From Bacteroidales bacterium (GTDB taxonomy: Bacteria > Bacteroidota > Bacteroidia > Bacteroidales > Bacteroidaceae): a stretch of DNA of 34,679 bases. The notes under the pieces were generated by a model. That model did no database searches, was not told the origin of the DNA, and was given only the letters and a program-made list of their open reading frames with translations. Shown here in pieces: positions 1 through 8,171 of the stretch. Positions within the stretch are counted from its first letter, which is position 1. Each line of letters begins with the position of its first letter. A program made the translations under genes and the position numbers. Location: positions 1 through 34,679 of the forward strand of contig SUXN01000003.1 of the NCBI GenBank assembly GCA_015060965.1, in the 5' to 3' direction.

Positions 1-47
1 AAATTGGGTAACGAGATAGCAACCGTTCGTATTTCTGAGTTCTTCAT
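1..47 (-). CDS. Possible 5' end of a gene leaving the window
   Basis: An ATG on the minus strand at 47-45 opens a frame reading MKNSEIRTVAISLPN that runs off the left edge without a stop. A TACCTTTG sequence matching the Bacteroidota -7 box (81-88, minus) lies at a plausible distance upstream. Only 15 codons are visible, so no function can be named and the frame could be chance. Confidence 0.35.
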   Translation of the reverse strand, partial: MKNSEIRTVAISLPN

Positions 48-80
48 TGTTATGCTTCAATGTGATAACTCTTGATGGAA

Positions 81-88
81 CAAAGGTA
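81..88 (-). promoter_or_regulatory. Candidate -7 box for the gene leaving the left edge
   Basis: The minus strand reads TACCTTTG, an exact match to TAnnTTTG. No clear TTG -33 element lies 19-20 nt upstream, so support is partial. Confidence 0.35.
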
Positions 89-97
89 CAAAAAGAA

Positions 98-141
98 ATG
101 CAGACGAAAAGATAATGATGATAATTTTCTTTCGTCTGCAT
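98..141. terminator. Hairpin, possible minus-strand terminator
   Basis: A perfect 12-bp inverted repeat (98-109 with 130-141) encloses a 20-nt AT-rich loop. On the minus strand it is followed by a T-rich run (TTTCTTTTTG), as in an intrinsic terminator. No minus-strand gene is visible just upstream (142-1009), so it could instead be an attenuator or a relic. Confidence 0.45.
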
Positions 142-230
142 AAACTTATAGGGACTATCCATAATTTTGGTAAAAAAAGATTGTCTTCACATGCAGTTCC
201 ACAATAATTGACATTAAATGGTCCCATACA

Positions 231-292
231 ACACAAATTCCTCCTGCGACACCGTCGCTGGAGGAATTTGTGTCAATCATCAATGGTAATTA
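231..292. repeat. Palindromic repeat, copy A
   Basis: A 43-nt near-palindrome (231-273) has arms ACACAAATTCCTCC and GGAGGAATTTGTGT and an inner GCGAC/GTCGC stem with loop ACC. It is followed by a 19-nt flank (274-292) identical to the flank of copy B at 848-909. The 14-nt outer arms are also identical, but the core of copy A matches copy B in reverse complement. No coding content is seen. It is probably a dispersed non-autonomous element. Confidence 0.85.
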
Positions 293-335
293 ACGTGAGT
301 TCGATATAACAATTAGTACTGTAATTTAGCGTGTT

Positions 336-652
336 TGTCATCTCGAGCGAGCGTAGCGACGAGAGATCTCTCCTCCTTGCAGTCGTGGGGATGACAGGTC
401 CTCTGTTTTTAGATGCTCTACTCTAGCATGACAAGTCCAGTGGTTGTGTCATTCCGACCATACCTTAATGAAAAAATCAAAAGAGGTTTTTCGATGAGCT
501 TTAGCGAACCAGCGGTCGACGCCCGTAGGGGCTAAAGTCAATAACGTATGTGAGACGTGTTGTTGAGGGCTTTGCCCGAAAAAATCTCTTTCTTCGTGGT
601 TTTTGAGATCCCTCGTCGCTTTGCTCTGTCGGGATGACAGTATCCTCTGTTT
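336..652. repeat. Inverted pair of a dispersed intergenic repeat
   Basis: Bases 336-370 and the reverse complement of 605-639 agree at 29 of 35 positions by eye; the shared core reads AGCGACGAG. Each block is followed by or ends in a similar tail: GGGATGACAGG..CCTCTGTTT at 388-408 and a near copy at 631-652. Sequences of this GTCAT..CGA..GATCTC type are commonly scattered between genes in Bacteroidota. The stretch 409-604 between the blocks holds no convincing gene. Confidence 0.6.
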
Positions 653-700
653 ACCCCTCGCAGTCGGTAAACCGACCGTTTAGTCCTCCTCTGTTTAACC

Positions 701-805
701 CCTCAGTCACTTCGTGACAGCTCCCCTTGAAAAGTGGAGCAGCCCGGTGGCACAAGCGAAGCGCAGTGACGGAGGAGTTTTAAAAGTGGAGCAGCCCGGG
801 GGACC
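701..805. repeat. GC-rich repeat with two direct copies
   Basis: An 18-nt unit (AAAAGTGGAGCAGCCCGG) occurs at 730-747 and again at 782-799. A small palindrome, GTCACTTCGTGAC, sits at 706-718. Short frames cross this stretch on both strands, but they have no initiation context or recognisable protein, so I read it as repeat DNA. Confidence 0.55.
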
Positions 806-847
806 GCTCGCGGTGGAAGAGTTTGACAGAATAAAACGTATTGAAAA

Positions 848-909
848 ACACAAATTCCTCCAGCGACGGTGTCGTTGGAGGAATTTGTGTCAATCATCAA
901 TGGTAATTA
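848..909. repeat. Palindromic repeat, copy B
   Basis: This is the second copy of the element at 231-292. Outer arms and the 19-nt right flank are identical and in the same orientation. The core (AGCGAC GGT GTCGTT) corresponds to the reverse complement of the copy A core, with two differences. It still pairs, using one G-T wobble. The two copies bracket about 555 bp of other repeats. Confidence 0.85.
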
Positions 910-1009
910 TTGTATTACCAATACTTTGTTACTTTACAAGAACCTTAGCTTCGCGCAACTGCCTTGCGCTCGGCAATGCTTAATCAAGTAAACTCAGTAA
1001 TCATTGCTC

Positions 1010-1110
1010 TCACTTAATCAGCACTTTCTTGCCATTGATGATGTAGATACCCTTTGAAGGATTTTCTACCTTACGGCCCTGGAGGTCGTAGACAGTTTTT
1101 ACATTTCCGT
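1010..1110 (-). pseudogene. Orphan duplicate of a secretion-tail coding sequence
   Basis: The minus strand encodes GNVKTVYDLQGRKVENPSKG followed by IYIINGKKVLIK and a TGA stop at 1012-1010. This is almost the same as the last residues of the large sialidase ending at 1234, with E-N-P-S where the intact gene has E-K-P-T. No upstream coding sequence remains: the frame breaks into the inverted-repeat element at 1114-1191. It is a leftover 3' end, from duplication of the sialidase gene or from another gene with the same tail. Confidence 0.7.
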
Positions 1111-1113
1111 TTT

Positions 1114-1191
1114 GACAATGCCGTCTTTCCGCAACCCAAGCGGTATAACCTAAGGCTATACTTCGCTTGACAAGATGCTGCCGGCATTGTC
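1114..1191. repeat. 78-nt element with 10-bp terminal inverted repeats
   Basis: Ends GACAATGCCG (1114-1123) and CGGCATTGTC (1182-1191) are perfect inverted repeats. Inside, AAGCGGTATAACC and GGCTATACTTCGCTT form a second imperfect stem. The element sits exactly between the orphan tail fragment (to 1110) and the 3' end of the sialidase gene. It resembles a small non-autonomous inserted or REP-like element. Confidence 0.6.
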
Positions 1192-1233
1192 TAAACTTGG
1201 AGTTCTTTGATTATAGTTGATCATTCTGTAAAG

Positions 1234-4200
1234 TTACTTGATCAAGACCTTTTTGCCATTGATAATATAAATTCCTTTGGTCGGCTTTTCTACCTTCCTT
1301 CCTTGTAGGTCATAAACAGTTTTCACATTTACGTTTTCACCTTTCACCTCATCAATGCCGGTATCGATATCTGTTACGCTGATGCGAAAGAGATTACTGT
1401 AGTTGCTTGCATAGCCGATAGCATTTGAAAAGGAGTCAAAAGCGCCAGTGGCAGACATAATGACAATAGAACCGTCGGTTGTACCATCAGCACGTTTGCT
1501 TACAATGTAATATGTGTCGGCAACTGTTGTGCCGGCATCATTGATGCTCCAGTCGCAGTATGTAGCGTTATATGTGTCGAGAGTACCGGCGTTGTCGTTA
1601 TAGCCGTAATTTTTGCCGGCACGCCAAATCATATAAAGCTTCTTTGCCTCGTTGTAGAAGCTGTACTTGCCGCTCTCCTCTTTCTTACATACGAACTGCG
1701 CTGCCTCACCGAGTTCCTCGGCTGTAGAGGTGCTGACATTCAGTTTGTTGCTGTCGTCGATGTAAAGCACATACTCCTTACCGCTCTGCTGAACGTTGGT
1801 GAAGGTAAGCATCTTGCCGTCCCACTTGTCCGCAGGCTCCTCACCTGCAAGGAGTGCATAGATTGCGTCAACCTCGGCTGTCGTAGGCTCCTCGCTCAAT
1901 GCAGAAAGGGCTGCTGCCACGTTTGCCTGCAATGTCTCTGACACGGCTGCTTCCTCAACAACTGCTGTAAAGTAATCCTGAAGGAACGCACGACGGTCTA
2001 CATCGCGTTTGATGCTGTATTCACCGCCTGTGATGTACTCGAGGTCATATGCAACATAAAGATTGTCGAAGCCGTCGAAGTTATGCTGACCTGCACCTGT
2101 CGGGAAACTGGTTGATACAGGGTTATTGCGTTTACCGAAGCCTGTCAGTGTCTCCTCGTAGATGAAACCGATTCTGTTGTCGGCCTGGAGGTCCATTGAA
2201 CTGTAAGCCGATGCAGTGTTGCTAACCTGATAGAAGCCGTTCCAATCGATAGCGAAGTTTGCAACGCTGTTGAGGTCGGTCATATCGGTCAACTCCTTAT
2301 AGAAGATACCCACGTTTGTACGGCCGCTACCTGTAGGCAGTGACTGGAGCGCAAGGTACATCTCCTTGTTGTCGCTGTTACGCTTTACAGGAACGATGAG
2401 GATTTCACCGTTTGTTGAGTTACCGCCGGGTGTGAGGCCTGAGCCTGCGAATGTACTCTTTACTGATGTACTCCACTCGCCCTCACCCTCAAGGGTGTTG
2501 CTGTAGGTGTAGATGTTGTAGATACGTCCACCGCCTACACGGCTTGACACGATTACACGGCCGTCGGGCATCTCCTCGCACTTGGGCTCGTCACCACCTG
2601 GGACAGGCAGAGCCGATGCACCGCCGAGAGCCTGCCATGTGCGGCCGAAGTCATCGGAATAGATTACACGGTTACCGTTAGGACGTGCACACATGGCTGC
2701 GTACAGACGGTAATACTTATCCTTCTTGACTATACGGCTCTGGAACACCTTACCACCGCCGACAAAAGCTGCCTGAATAGGGTTTCCCTCATCGAAAAGA
2801 CTATAAATCTGCTCGGTTACATCAACTGGCTTTTCCCATGTCTCGCCGTTGTCCTTACTGTGGATTGTAGCAATCATATTAGGATTCTGGCGTGTTGTAT
2901 TCGCATTGCCGTAAACTGTACATCCGGCAACTGCAATGACAAGTACCTCGTCACTTGTACGGTCTGCCACGATTGCAGGGTCACCGAAAGCTGTATCAAA
3001 GTAGTTTACTGTGGCAGAAGTCTTGCCTGTACCCACAGCTACATCAATCATGTCGCTCCAAGTCTCACCATTGTCGTCACTTGTACGGCATACCACGTCT
3101 ACCTGACCGTAACCGGGGTCTGTTCCGCATACGAGACGTGCGGCAGCTGTGATAAGACGGCCGTTGCTTGCTGTTGTGATACCGGGGATACGGTATGGCG
3201 GAATGACACCGTCACCTTTACTTGTATTGTAGAGGTCCTGCTTTACAGGAACTGCCGCTGCATCGATGTTTGTGACCTTGATGGTGTTGCCATCGACTGT
3301 AATGTCGGCACCGTTGAGTATGTTTCCTACCATCGAAACAGAGAGTTTGTCGCTTGTAATAGGGGTTGAAGTGATGAAGAAACCACCGTTGAAAGCGTTC
3401 TCCACTGTTGCGCCGTTGGTATATGTAACATATACATCAGGGTTATTCTCGATGACAACCTCGAAAACGCTCATTCCCTCCATATCTACGCGCTCAAAAC
3501 GCCACTGGTTATCATCAGCAGATGGGCCGCCGTCGGTCCATGTAGTGAGGAAGTCAACACCACTCAACTTGAAGTTAGCGCCACCGTTGGTACAGTTCAG
3601 TGCCTCGGTGAAGTAATAGTAGCGGTACTCGCCCACATCATTTGTGGAACCGATGGTAAGTTCACTGTATGAACCAGCAATAGAACCTCCCCAGTTTGCA
3701 CCGGCAACAATATTGTTACCGTCACCATTCTTGATACCGAGCTTATTGTTGTCCTTTACCTCAATGTACCAGATACCATTGTTGGTATTTACCATAGAAT
3801 TTGACTGGAGTGTAAAACGCATGCTATTGCCGTTGAGAAGAGCATTGTTGTAGAGGTGCTCGGTACGTGCAGTAGCCTTGCTCACGAGGTGATAATAACC
3901 TGTCGTAACATCCTTTGCCTCGGGAATCTCTACCTCCTTGCCGTTGAGGAAATCCTCAAGGTCATTCACAACTGCTGCACACTCCTCACCAGCGATTGAT
4001 CCTGTAAAGCGTCCGAGGAGAGCATTCAATGCAGCAAGTTTCTCGGCATCGTTCTTATACTCCTCGCGCAGAATCTGGATCTTCTCGTATTGGTGTATAC
4101 CCTCGATAAGGCGCTCGAAGCGTACGCTTGAACGGTTACCCGGATAGTAGCAATAAGTATCGCCTGCACCGAACTTGCGGAAACGTGTATCGGTGAGAGG

Positions 4201-6255
4201 ATGCTCATCCCAGTTGATCCATGCCCAGTGCAGATAACCGTCAAGGTTCATTGCTGCAGCATAGATTGGCAGATATACAGCCTCTGCAGGGAATGAATTA
4301 CTGTAGATATTTGGCTCGCTGTTTGCGCAGCTTGTGTAGAAAGTGGTCACCTGACCTTTAGCCTTGCGGCTTGCAAGCTGATCTGCTGTAAAGAGGTGCT
4401 CCTGACCAAGCTGGACGCACTTGTCATGCAATATACTGCAAAGTGAACTGTGGTAGTTACCCGCCAAAGCCATCTTGAAGCCCAGCCCATTCGCAATGTC
4501 GTATGCCTTTAGCATAGCATCCTCGCCACGTTCATCAACAGCGATGCAGGTCTTCTCGAACCAACCTTTCTCAATCAAGTGAGCCTTGAATGACGTAAGG
4601 AAGTTTGTCCACAGATTCTTATACTCTGTAGATGAGTAATTTGTTGAAAGAACCTTATATTCACCGGCCTCATCATCAAAGTAACGGAAGCTCATGTCCC
4701 ATGGCAACATGCTGAAGCAGTTTATCTGCTTGTCGATACCATACTCTGCGCAAAGCTCAACGTATGCATCGAAAACAGCATAATCATATTCCCATGTACC
4801 GTCGGCAAGCCTGATAGTCTCTATCATAGGATCAAACAGGTCATGTGTCTGCTCGCCCCATGGCTCGTAGAAGAGGATTGCAGTCACCACGCGCTGACCG
4901 GCACGGCCCAAAGCCGCAAGGTAAGGACGCAGAGCCTCGAGGTGCTCATCGCTCCAACGCTCTACCTGATAGTAACGGCTAACCGAATATGGCTGCTGCC
5001 AGAAGTCGAGGTGGAATTTCTGGTCGGCAACTGTCGGCAGTGAGTGAGAATCGACAACAATGTTCAGAGCAAGGCTCTTCACCACATTGCCGTCGGCATC
5101 AACAACCTCAAGTGCTGTTGTATACTCACCGGCCTCGGCGTCGCGGGGAACCTCGATTGTACACCAAACGGGACGTGTCTCCATTGCAGGGACTGCATGT
5201 GGCTTATCCTGGTCAATGACATCGGCAACAAGCCACTGTGGCAATGTCATCGGGTGATTTCCACAAGCTACATAATCATCGGTGATTACATAGTTTACAA
5301 AGCGTGCGTCACCGCCGTTGATACCTGTAGAGGCACCGTCTTTCTTCCACTCTGTCATGCGCACAGTCATTGTGCCCTGGTCACTCTTGCTGTAGAGGAC
5401 AGCCTGGATGTTGGCGCGTTCGCCCTTCCATGCGTTGACGGTAGCCTCGTCCTTCTGGGTAACCTCAGGAACCTCGTGGAGTTTGTAGTGAACGTCGCGC
5501 GAAGCCCATGTAGCGTTCAAACCATCGGGAAGCGCATTCCAGGAAGCCTCATCAGGAGTTGTACCCACGCGTGGTTCATCGTACTCGTCAATAGGATAGC
5601 TTACCTCAATGTCACCGGCATCACCGCTCACCTTGAGCATAACGTCTATGATAGAACCACCGTCACTGATGAAGTTAGCATAGTTACCAGACGGGTCAAT
5701 ACAGTTCCACATTACTGCGTAACGCATACGGAACACAGCACCGTCCTCAACATCAGTAGGCACATTGAATGAACCCGGAGCAAGCACATCGCCGTTTGCC
5801 TGATAGATTCCGGCACTGTTCCAGCCTGTATCGCCGTTGGTATTCTTGCCATAGAGCGACCAGCACATAAGCTCGTTGCCCTCACCCTTTGTGTAAGGGC
5901 CCTCACCCTGGAGATTCACTTCGAACTGTTTGCTGTTATCCCAGTCAACGAATACATAACCGTGCATCCATGAACCGTTGATGGTGATGAGAGGAGTGAC
6001 AGTCTCACCACGCTTTACTTCAAAGACATTGTCAGTCTTGTCAAAGTACGCCGCACAACGTGGTGCCGAAGCAATATTGTTTACCTGCTGCTGAGCACTG
6101 TGTGTACCTACGATACCTACCGCTATCGGGTAGTGTGTACCATGGGTCACGTTCTCGTCAGCACCATGGACTACATAGTAGTCACTCTGGGCATTTGCAC
6201 CCGCACAAATGAATAGTGCAGACAACGCCGAAAGAATCAGTGATTTGATTTTCAT
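1234..6255 (-). CDS. Secreted GH123/DUF4091-GH33 sialidase fusion
   Basis: A 1673-residue secreted enzyme that probably removes terminal sugars from host glycans. It begins with a signal peptide (1-22, ending AGANA). A beta-rich N-terminal region leads into a GH123/DUF4091-like module (about 410-735) with the family's adjacent Asp-Glu pair (D574-E575, CIAVDERGED) and the typical DUF4091 ending YPG..SVRFERLIEGIHQYE. A lectin-like beta region follows (about 785-930). The GH33 sialidase (about 1005-1410) has YRIP (R1022), a candidate acid/base D1046, Asp boxes at 1059, 1133 and 1200, the CEEMPDGRVIVSSR stretch (R1239), R1312 and candidate nucleophile Y1351. Another lectin-like region (about 1480-1625) precedes a C-terminal tail (VYDLQGRKV..GIYIINGKKVLIK) resembling Bacteroidota sorting domains. 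GH33 releases sialic acid and characterised GH123 enzymes cleave beta-GalNAc, so the pair may act on GalNAc/sialic-acid caps such as Sda or GM2. That substrate is inference. Confidence 0.85.
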   Translation of the reverse strand: MKIKSLILSALSALFICAGANAQSDYYVVHGADENVTHGTHYPIAVGIVGTHSAQQQVNNIASAPRCAAYFDKTDNVFEVKRGETVTPLITINGSWMHGYVFVDWDNSKQFEVNLQGEGPYTKGEGNELMCWSLYGKNTNGDTGWNSAGIYQANGDVLAPGSFNVPTDVEDGAVFRMRYAVMWNCIDPSGNYANFISDGGSIIDVMLKVSGDAGDIEVSYPIDEYDEPRVGTTPDEASWNALPDGLNATWASRDVHYKLHEVPEVTQKDEATVNAWKGERANIQAVLYSKSDQGTMTVRMTEWKKDGASTGINGGDARFVNYVITDDYVACGNHPMTLPQWLVADVIDQDKPHAVPAMETRPVWCTIEVPRDAEAGEYTTALEVVDADGNVVKSLALNIVVDSHSLPTVADQKFHLDFWQQPYSVSRYYQVERWSDEHLEALRPYLAALGRAGQRVVTAILFYEPWGEQTHDLFDPMIETIRLADGTWEYDYAVFDAYVELCAEYGIDKQINCFSMLPWDMSFRYFDDEAGEYKVLSTNYSSTEYKNLWTNFLTSFKAHLIEKGWFEKTCIAVDERGEDAMLKAYDIANGLGFKMALAGNYHSSLCSILHDKCVQLGQEHLFTADQLASRKAKGQVTTFYTSCANSEPNIYSNSFPAEAVYLPIYAAAMNLDGYLHWAWINWDEHPLTDTRFRKFGAGDTYCYYPGNRSSVRFERLIEGIHQYEKIQILREEYKNDAEKLAALNALLGRFTGSIAGEECAAVVNDLEDFLNGKEVEIPEAKDVTTGYYHLVSKATARTEHLYNNALLNGNSMRFTLQSNSMVNTNNGIWYIEVKDNNKLGIKNGDGNNIVAGANWGGSIAGSYSELTIGSTNDVGEYRYYYFTEALNCTNGGANFKLSGVDFLTTWTDGGPSADDNQWRFERVDMEGMSVFEVVIENNPDVYVTYTNGATVENAFNGGFFITSTPITSDKLSVSMVGNILNGADITVDGNTIKVTNIDAAAVPVKQDLYNTSKGDGVIPPYRIPGITTASNGRLITAAARLVCGTDPGYGQVDVVCRTSDDNGETWSDMIDVAVGTGKTSATVNYFDTAFGDPAIVADRTSDEVLVIAVAGCTVYGNANTTRQNPNMIATIHSKDNGETWEKPVDVTEQIYSLFDEGNPIQAAFVGGGKVFQSRIVKKDKYYRLYAAMCARPNGNRVIYSDDFGRTWQALGGASALPVPGGDEPKCEEMPDGRVIVSSRVGGGRIYNIYTYSNTLEGEGEWSTSVKSTFAGSGLTPGGNSTNGEILIVPVKRNSDNKEMYLALQSLPTGSGRTNVGIFYKELTDMTDLNSVANFAIDWNGFYQVSNTASAYSSMDLQADNRIGFIYEETLTGFGKRNNPVSTSFPTGAGQHNFDGFDNLYVAYDLEYITGGEYSIKRDVDRRAFLQDYFTAVVEEAAVSETLQANVAAALSALSEEPTTAEVDAIYALLAGEEPADKWDGKMLTFTNVQQSGKEYVLYIDDSNKLNVSTSTAEELGEAAQFVCKKEESGKYSFYNEAKKLYMIWRAGKNYGYNDNAGTLDTYNATYCDWSINDAGTTVADTYYIVSKRADGTTDGSIVIMSATGAFDSFSNAIGYASNYSNLFRISVTDIDTGIDEVKGENVNVKTVYDLQGRKVEKPTKGIYIINGKKVLIK

Positions 6256-6329
6256 AAAAGGTTAATTATTAAGTTAAATTATAGAATATTCCAAAAGCCA
6301 CACAAATAGCCATTATATCAATTATTTTG

Positions 6330-6337
6330 CAAATATA
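6330..6337 (-). promoter_or_regulatory. Candidate -7 box for the sialidase gene
   Basis: The minus strand reads TATATTTG, matching TAnnTTTG, about 75 nt before the start codon. No TTG sits at the ideal -33 distance. It implies a leader of roughly 65-70 nt. Confidence 0.4.
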
Positions 6338-6388
6338 TAACTATAAAAAATACAATAACTAAAATTAATAAAAAAAAATTAAGTATAG

Positions 6389-6515
6389 CCTTGAATTCCT
6401 TTGAGTTCCTTGAGTACCTTAGGGTCCTTAAGGTCTTTAAAATCCTTAGAGTCTTTAGGGAGTGGCAACCTTAAGGACCCCATAGACCCTGCAGACCATA
6501 AAGACCCCGAAGCCA
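6389..6515. repeat. Degenerate 9-nt tandem array with inverted halves
   Basis: From 6389 to 6461 the plus strand is built of near 9-nt units of the form YCTTNRRRT (CCTTGAGTA, CCTTAGGGT, CCTTAAGGT, CTTTAAAAT, CCTTAGAGT). From 6471 to 6515 units end in GACC (TTAAGGACC, CCATAGACC, CTGCAGACC, ATAAAGACC), the same motif in reverse complement and near the same 9-nt period. A perfect 13-bp inverted repeat (6422-6434 with 6468-6480) joins the halves. It fills the gap between two minus-strand genes and could end transcription from the pseudouridine synthase gene, though no T-run is adjacent. Confidence 0.7.
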
Positions 6516-6533
6516 ATAGCCCGCAGCACCCAC

Positions 6534-8171
6534 TCAAAAAGGGACTTTTGCAGTAATAGAAACTTTTTCACCCGTCATAGGATGACGGAACTCAAGCGAT
6601 GCGGCGTGCAGCATGAGCCTGTCGGCAAGCCTGCCATAAAGCGCATCGCCTACGATGGGCACGTCGAGCCCGTCCTTGTAGGCAGAATGAACACGAAGCT
6701 GATGCGTGCGGCCTGTAAGAGGCTCAAAGCGAACCAGAGCACACTGTTTGCCATCGTAGCCTACAACATCAAGAATATCGTAACGTGTCACAGCCTCCTT
6801 GCCGTTGCGGTAATCGACCTTCTGACGCGGACGGGCATCATAATCAGCAGCAAGAGGCAGGCTTATTGTGCCCGAATTAGCAGACGGCACCCCGTCAAGC
6901 AAAGCTATATACTCCTTTTTCACATCTCTTGATGCGAACAATGCCTGCATAGCCTTGTAAACCTCCATTGATTTTGCCGCGACAAGCACGCCCGACGTTG
7001 CCATATCGAGGCGATGAACCACAAAAAGTTCATTACAACGAAGATACTCTTCGCGTAGCCACTGCTGCACCGATGTACCTCCTACAATACCGGGCACAGA
7101 GAGCACCCCACTCGGTTTGTTCACAGCAACAAGCCATTCGTCTTCATACACAACCTCCAAAGCATTGATATCACCACCGTGCTCAAGGGCGTTCTCCTCA
7201 ACATCAAGCCCTTGCAACATATACGTAAGTATCGGTTCGCATTTACTTTTACATGCACCATAGAAACAGCCGTCACGACGAACCTCGCCCACAGGTGACT
7301 CACCCACCCAGAACTCCGCCAATGCAAGCGGATGAAGCGAATTGGCATAGGCATACTGCATCAGTTTCGGACCTGCACACTCCCCTGCCCCCGCAGGCGG
7401 AATACAGCCACGATGCTCCTTGAAAATATCGAGCAGTGTACGCTCCCTGCCACGTCCGTCAAGCATCACGAACTGCCGGAAAAGCCACTGCTGCAACGCT
7501 GCTGAACGGCTGCGTCTTTCGGCAACATAGCAGGCCTTCTTGTCGGTAAATATTTTTAACAAAGTCTCCTTCTCAAGAACCTTTGCCTGCCAAGCACGTT
7601 GCGCGCGTTTAAGCTCCGCTTTCTCAAACTGGCTGGCTTTGATGAGCGTGGCCTCATCATCGGCTGTCAGCGTTCCTCCGGCACGCAGTTGCGCACGTCG
7701 GGCCTTGTTGGCAGCAAACCCTGCACGCATACCAGCCATGGCTTCATCGGCCGCATGCCTTACAGCATCAAGAGCGTCCTTTGCCGAGATATATTCGGCA
7801 GAAGCCTCAAGTCCCTTTATCTTAGCGTTGATTGCCGAAATCTCAGCCTCTTCACGTTTGAAATAGCCATCGGGATTTTGCAGGTCAAAGACCGGTGGCA
7901 CAAAGCCTTCTACATTGTTGCAACCCATGAAAAGCCCCGAGAAAGCCGCAAGGTAACCGATACTGCCCTCCTTGTCACGCACCACCAGCACACCGAACAT
8001 CTTTCCTTTGGCAGCCTCTGCGGCAACAGCCTCACCACTGAGCATATTTGCACGCACCTCATCGGCAGCAATCATGCACAACCGATGAGGTGAATAGTAG
8101 AAGGGATTATTGAAACGCAGCGGCAATTCAACATCCGAAATATCCTGTTTGAATCTATGCAGCAGCTGCAT
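6534..8171 (-). CDS. RluA-family pseudouridine synthase with long N-terminal extension
   Basis: Converts specific uridines of rRNA or tRNA to pseudouridine; the target base cannot be told from sequence. The C-terminal 210 residues are a standard RluA domain: EDEWLVAVNKPSG, the catalytic HRLD at about 386-389 (Asp nucleophile), GRTHQLRVH and the closing LMLHAASLEFRHP. The first 330 residues are an extension with a probable coiled coil (about 105-220), a PAGAGECAGPKLMQYAY segment and a cysteine cluster (CFYGACKSKC, about 302-311) that may bind a metal. A TTG one codon upstream is possible, but the ATG at 8171-8169 fits better: it overlaps the TGA of the GH110 gene by one base (TGATG), which implies translational coupling. 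The pairing of an RNA-modifying enzyme with a glycosidase looks like operon convenience rather than shared function. Confidence 0.88.
   Translation of the reverse strand: MQLLHRFKQDISDVELPLRFNNPFYYSPHRLCMIAADEVRANMLSGEAVAAEAAKGKMFGVLVVRDKEGSIGYLAAFSGLFMGCNNVEGFVPPVFDLQNPDGYFKREEAEISAINAKIKGLEASAEYISAKDALDAVRHAADEAMAGMRAGFAANKARRAQLRAGGTLTADDEATLIKASQFEKAELKRAQRAWQAKVLEKETLLKIFTDKKACYVAERRSRSAALQQWLFRQFVMLDGRGRERTLLDIFKEHRGCIPPAGAGECAGPKLMQYAYANSLHPLALAEFWVGESPVGEVRRDGCFYGACKSKCEPILTYMLQGLDVEENALEHGGDINALEVVYEDEWLVAVNKPSGVLSVPGIVGGTSVQQWLREEYLRCNELFVVHRLDMATSGVLVAAKSMEVYKAMQALFASRDVKKEYIALLDGVPSANSGTISLPLAADYDARPRQKVDYRNGKEAVTRYDILDVVGYDGKQCALVRFEPLTGRTHQLRVHSAYKDGLDVPIVGDALYGRLADRLMLHAASLEFRHPMTGEKVSITAKVPF

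Noticed and set aside
231-909. CRISPR-like array
   Set aside because: Only two repeat copies about 555 bp apart, with other repeats between them and no cas genes.
714-983. Possible 89-codon gene in the repeat region, and an overlapping minus-strand frame
   Set aside because: It crosses three separate repeat elements, including the palindrome at 848-890, and encodes no plausible protein fold.
1013-1236. Frameshifted single gene spanning both tail copies
   Set aside because: Both copies keep their own stop codon and nearly the same 30 residues, so this is a duplicate and not one gene broken by a frameshift.
2860-3369. Plus-strand open frame of 169 codons opposite the sialidase gene
   Set aside because: It is antisense to a gene with clear GH33 motifs, has odd Cys/Val/Thr-rich composition and no promoter or signal peptide.
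5044-5772. Plus-strand open frame of 242 codons opposite the GH123 part
   Set aside because: It mirrors the codon pattern of the real minus-strand gene; no recognisable domain.
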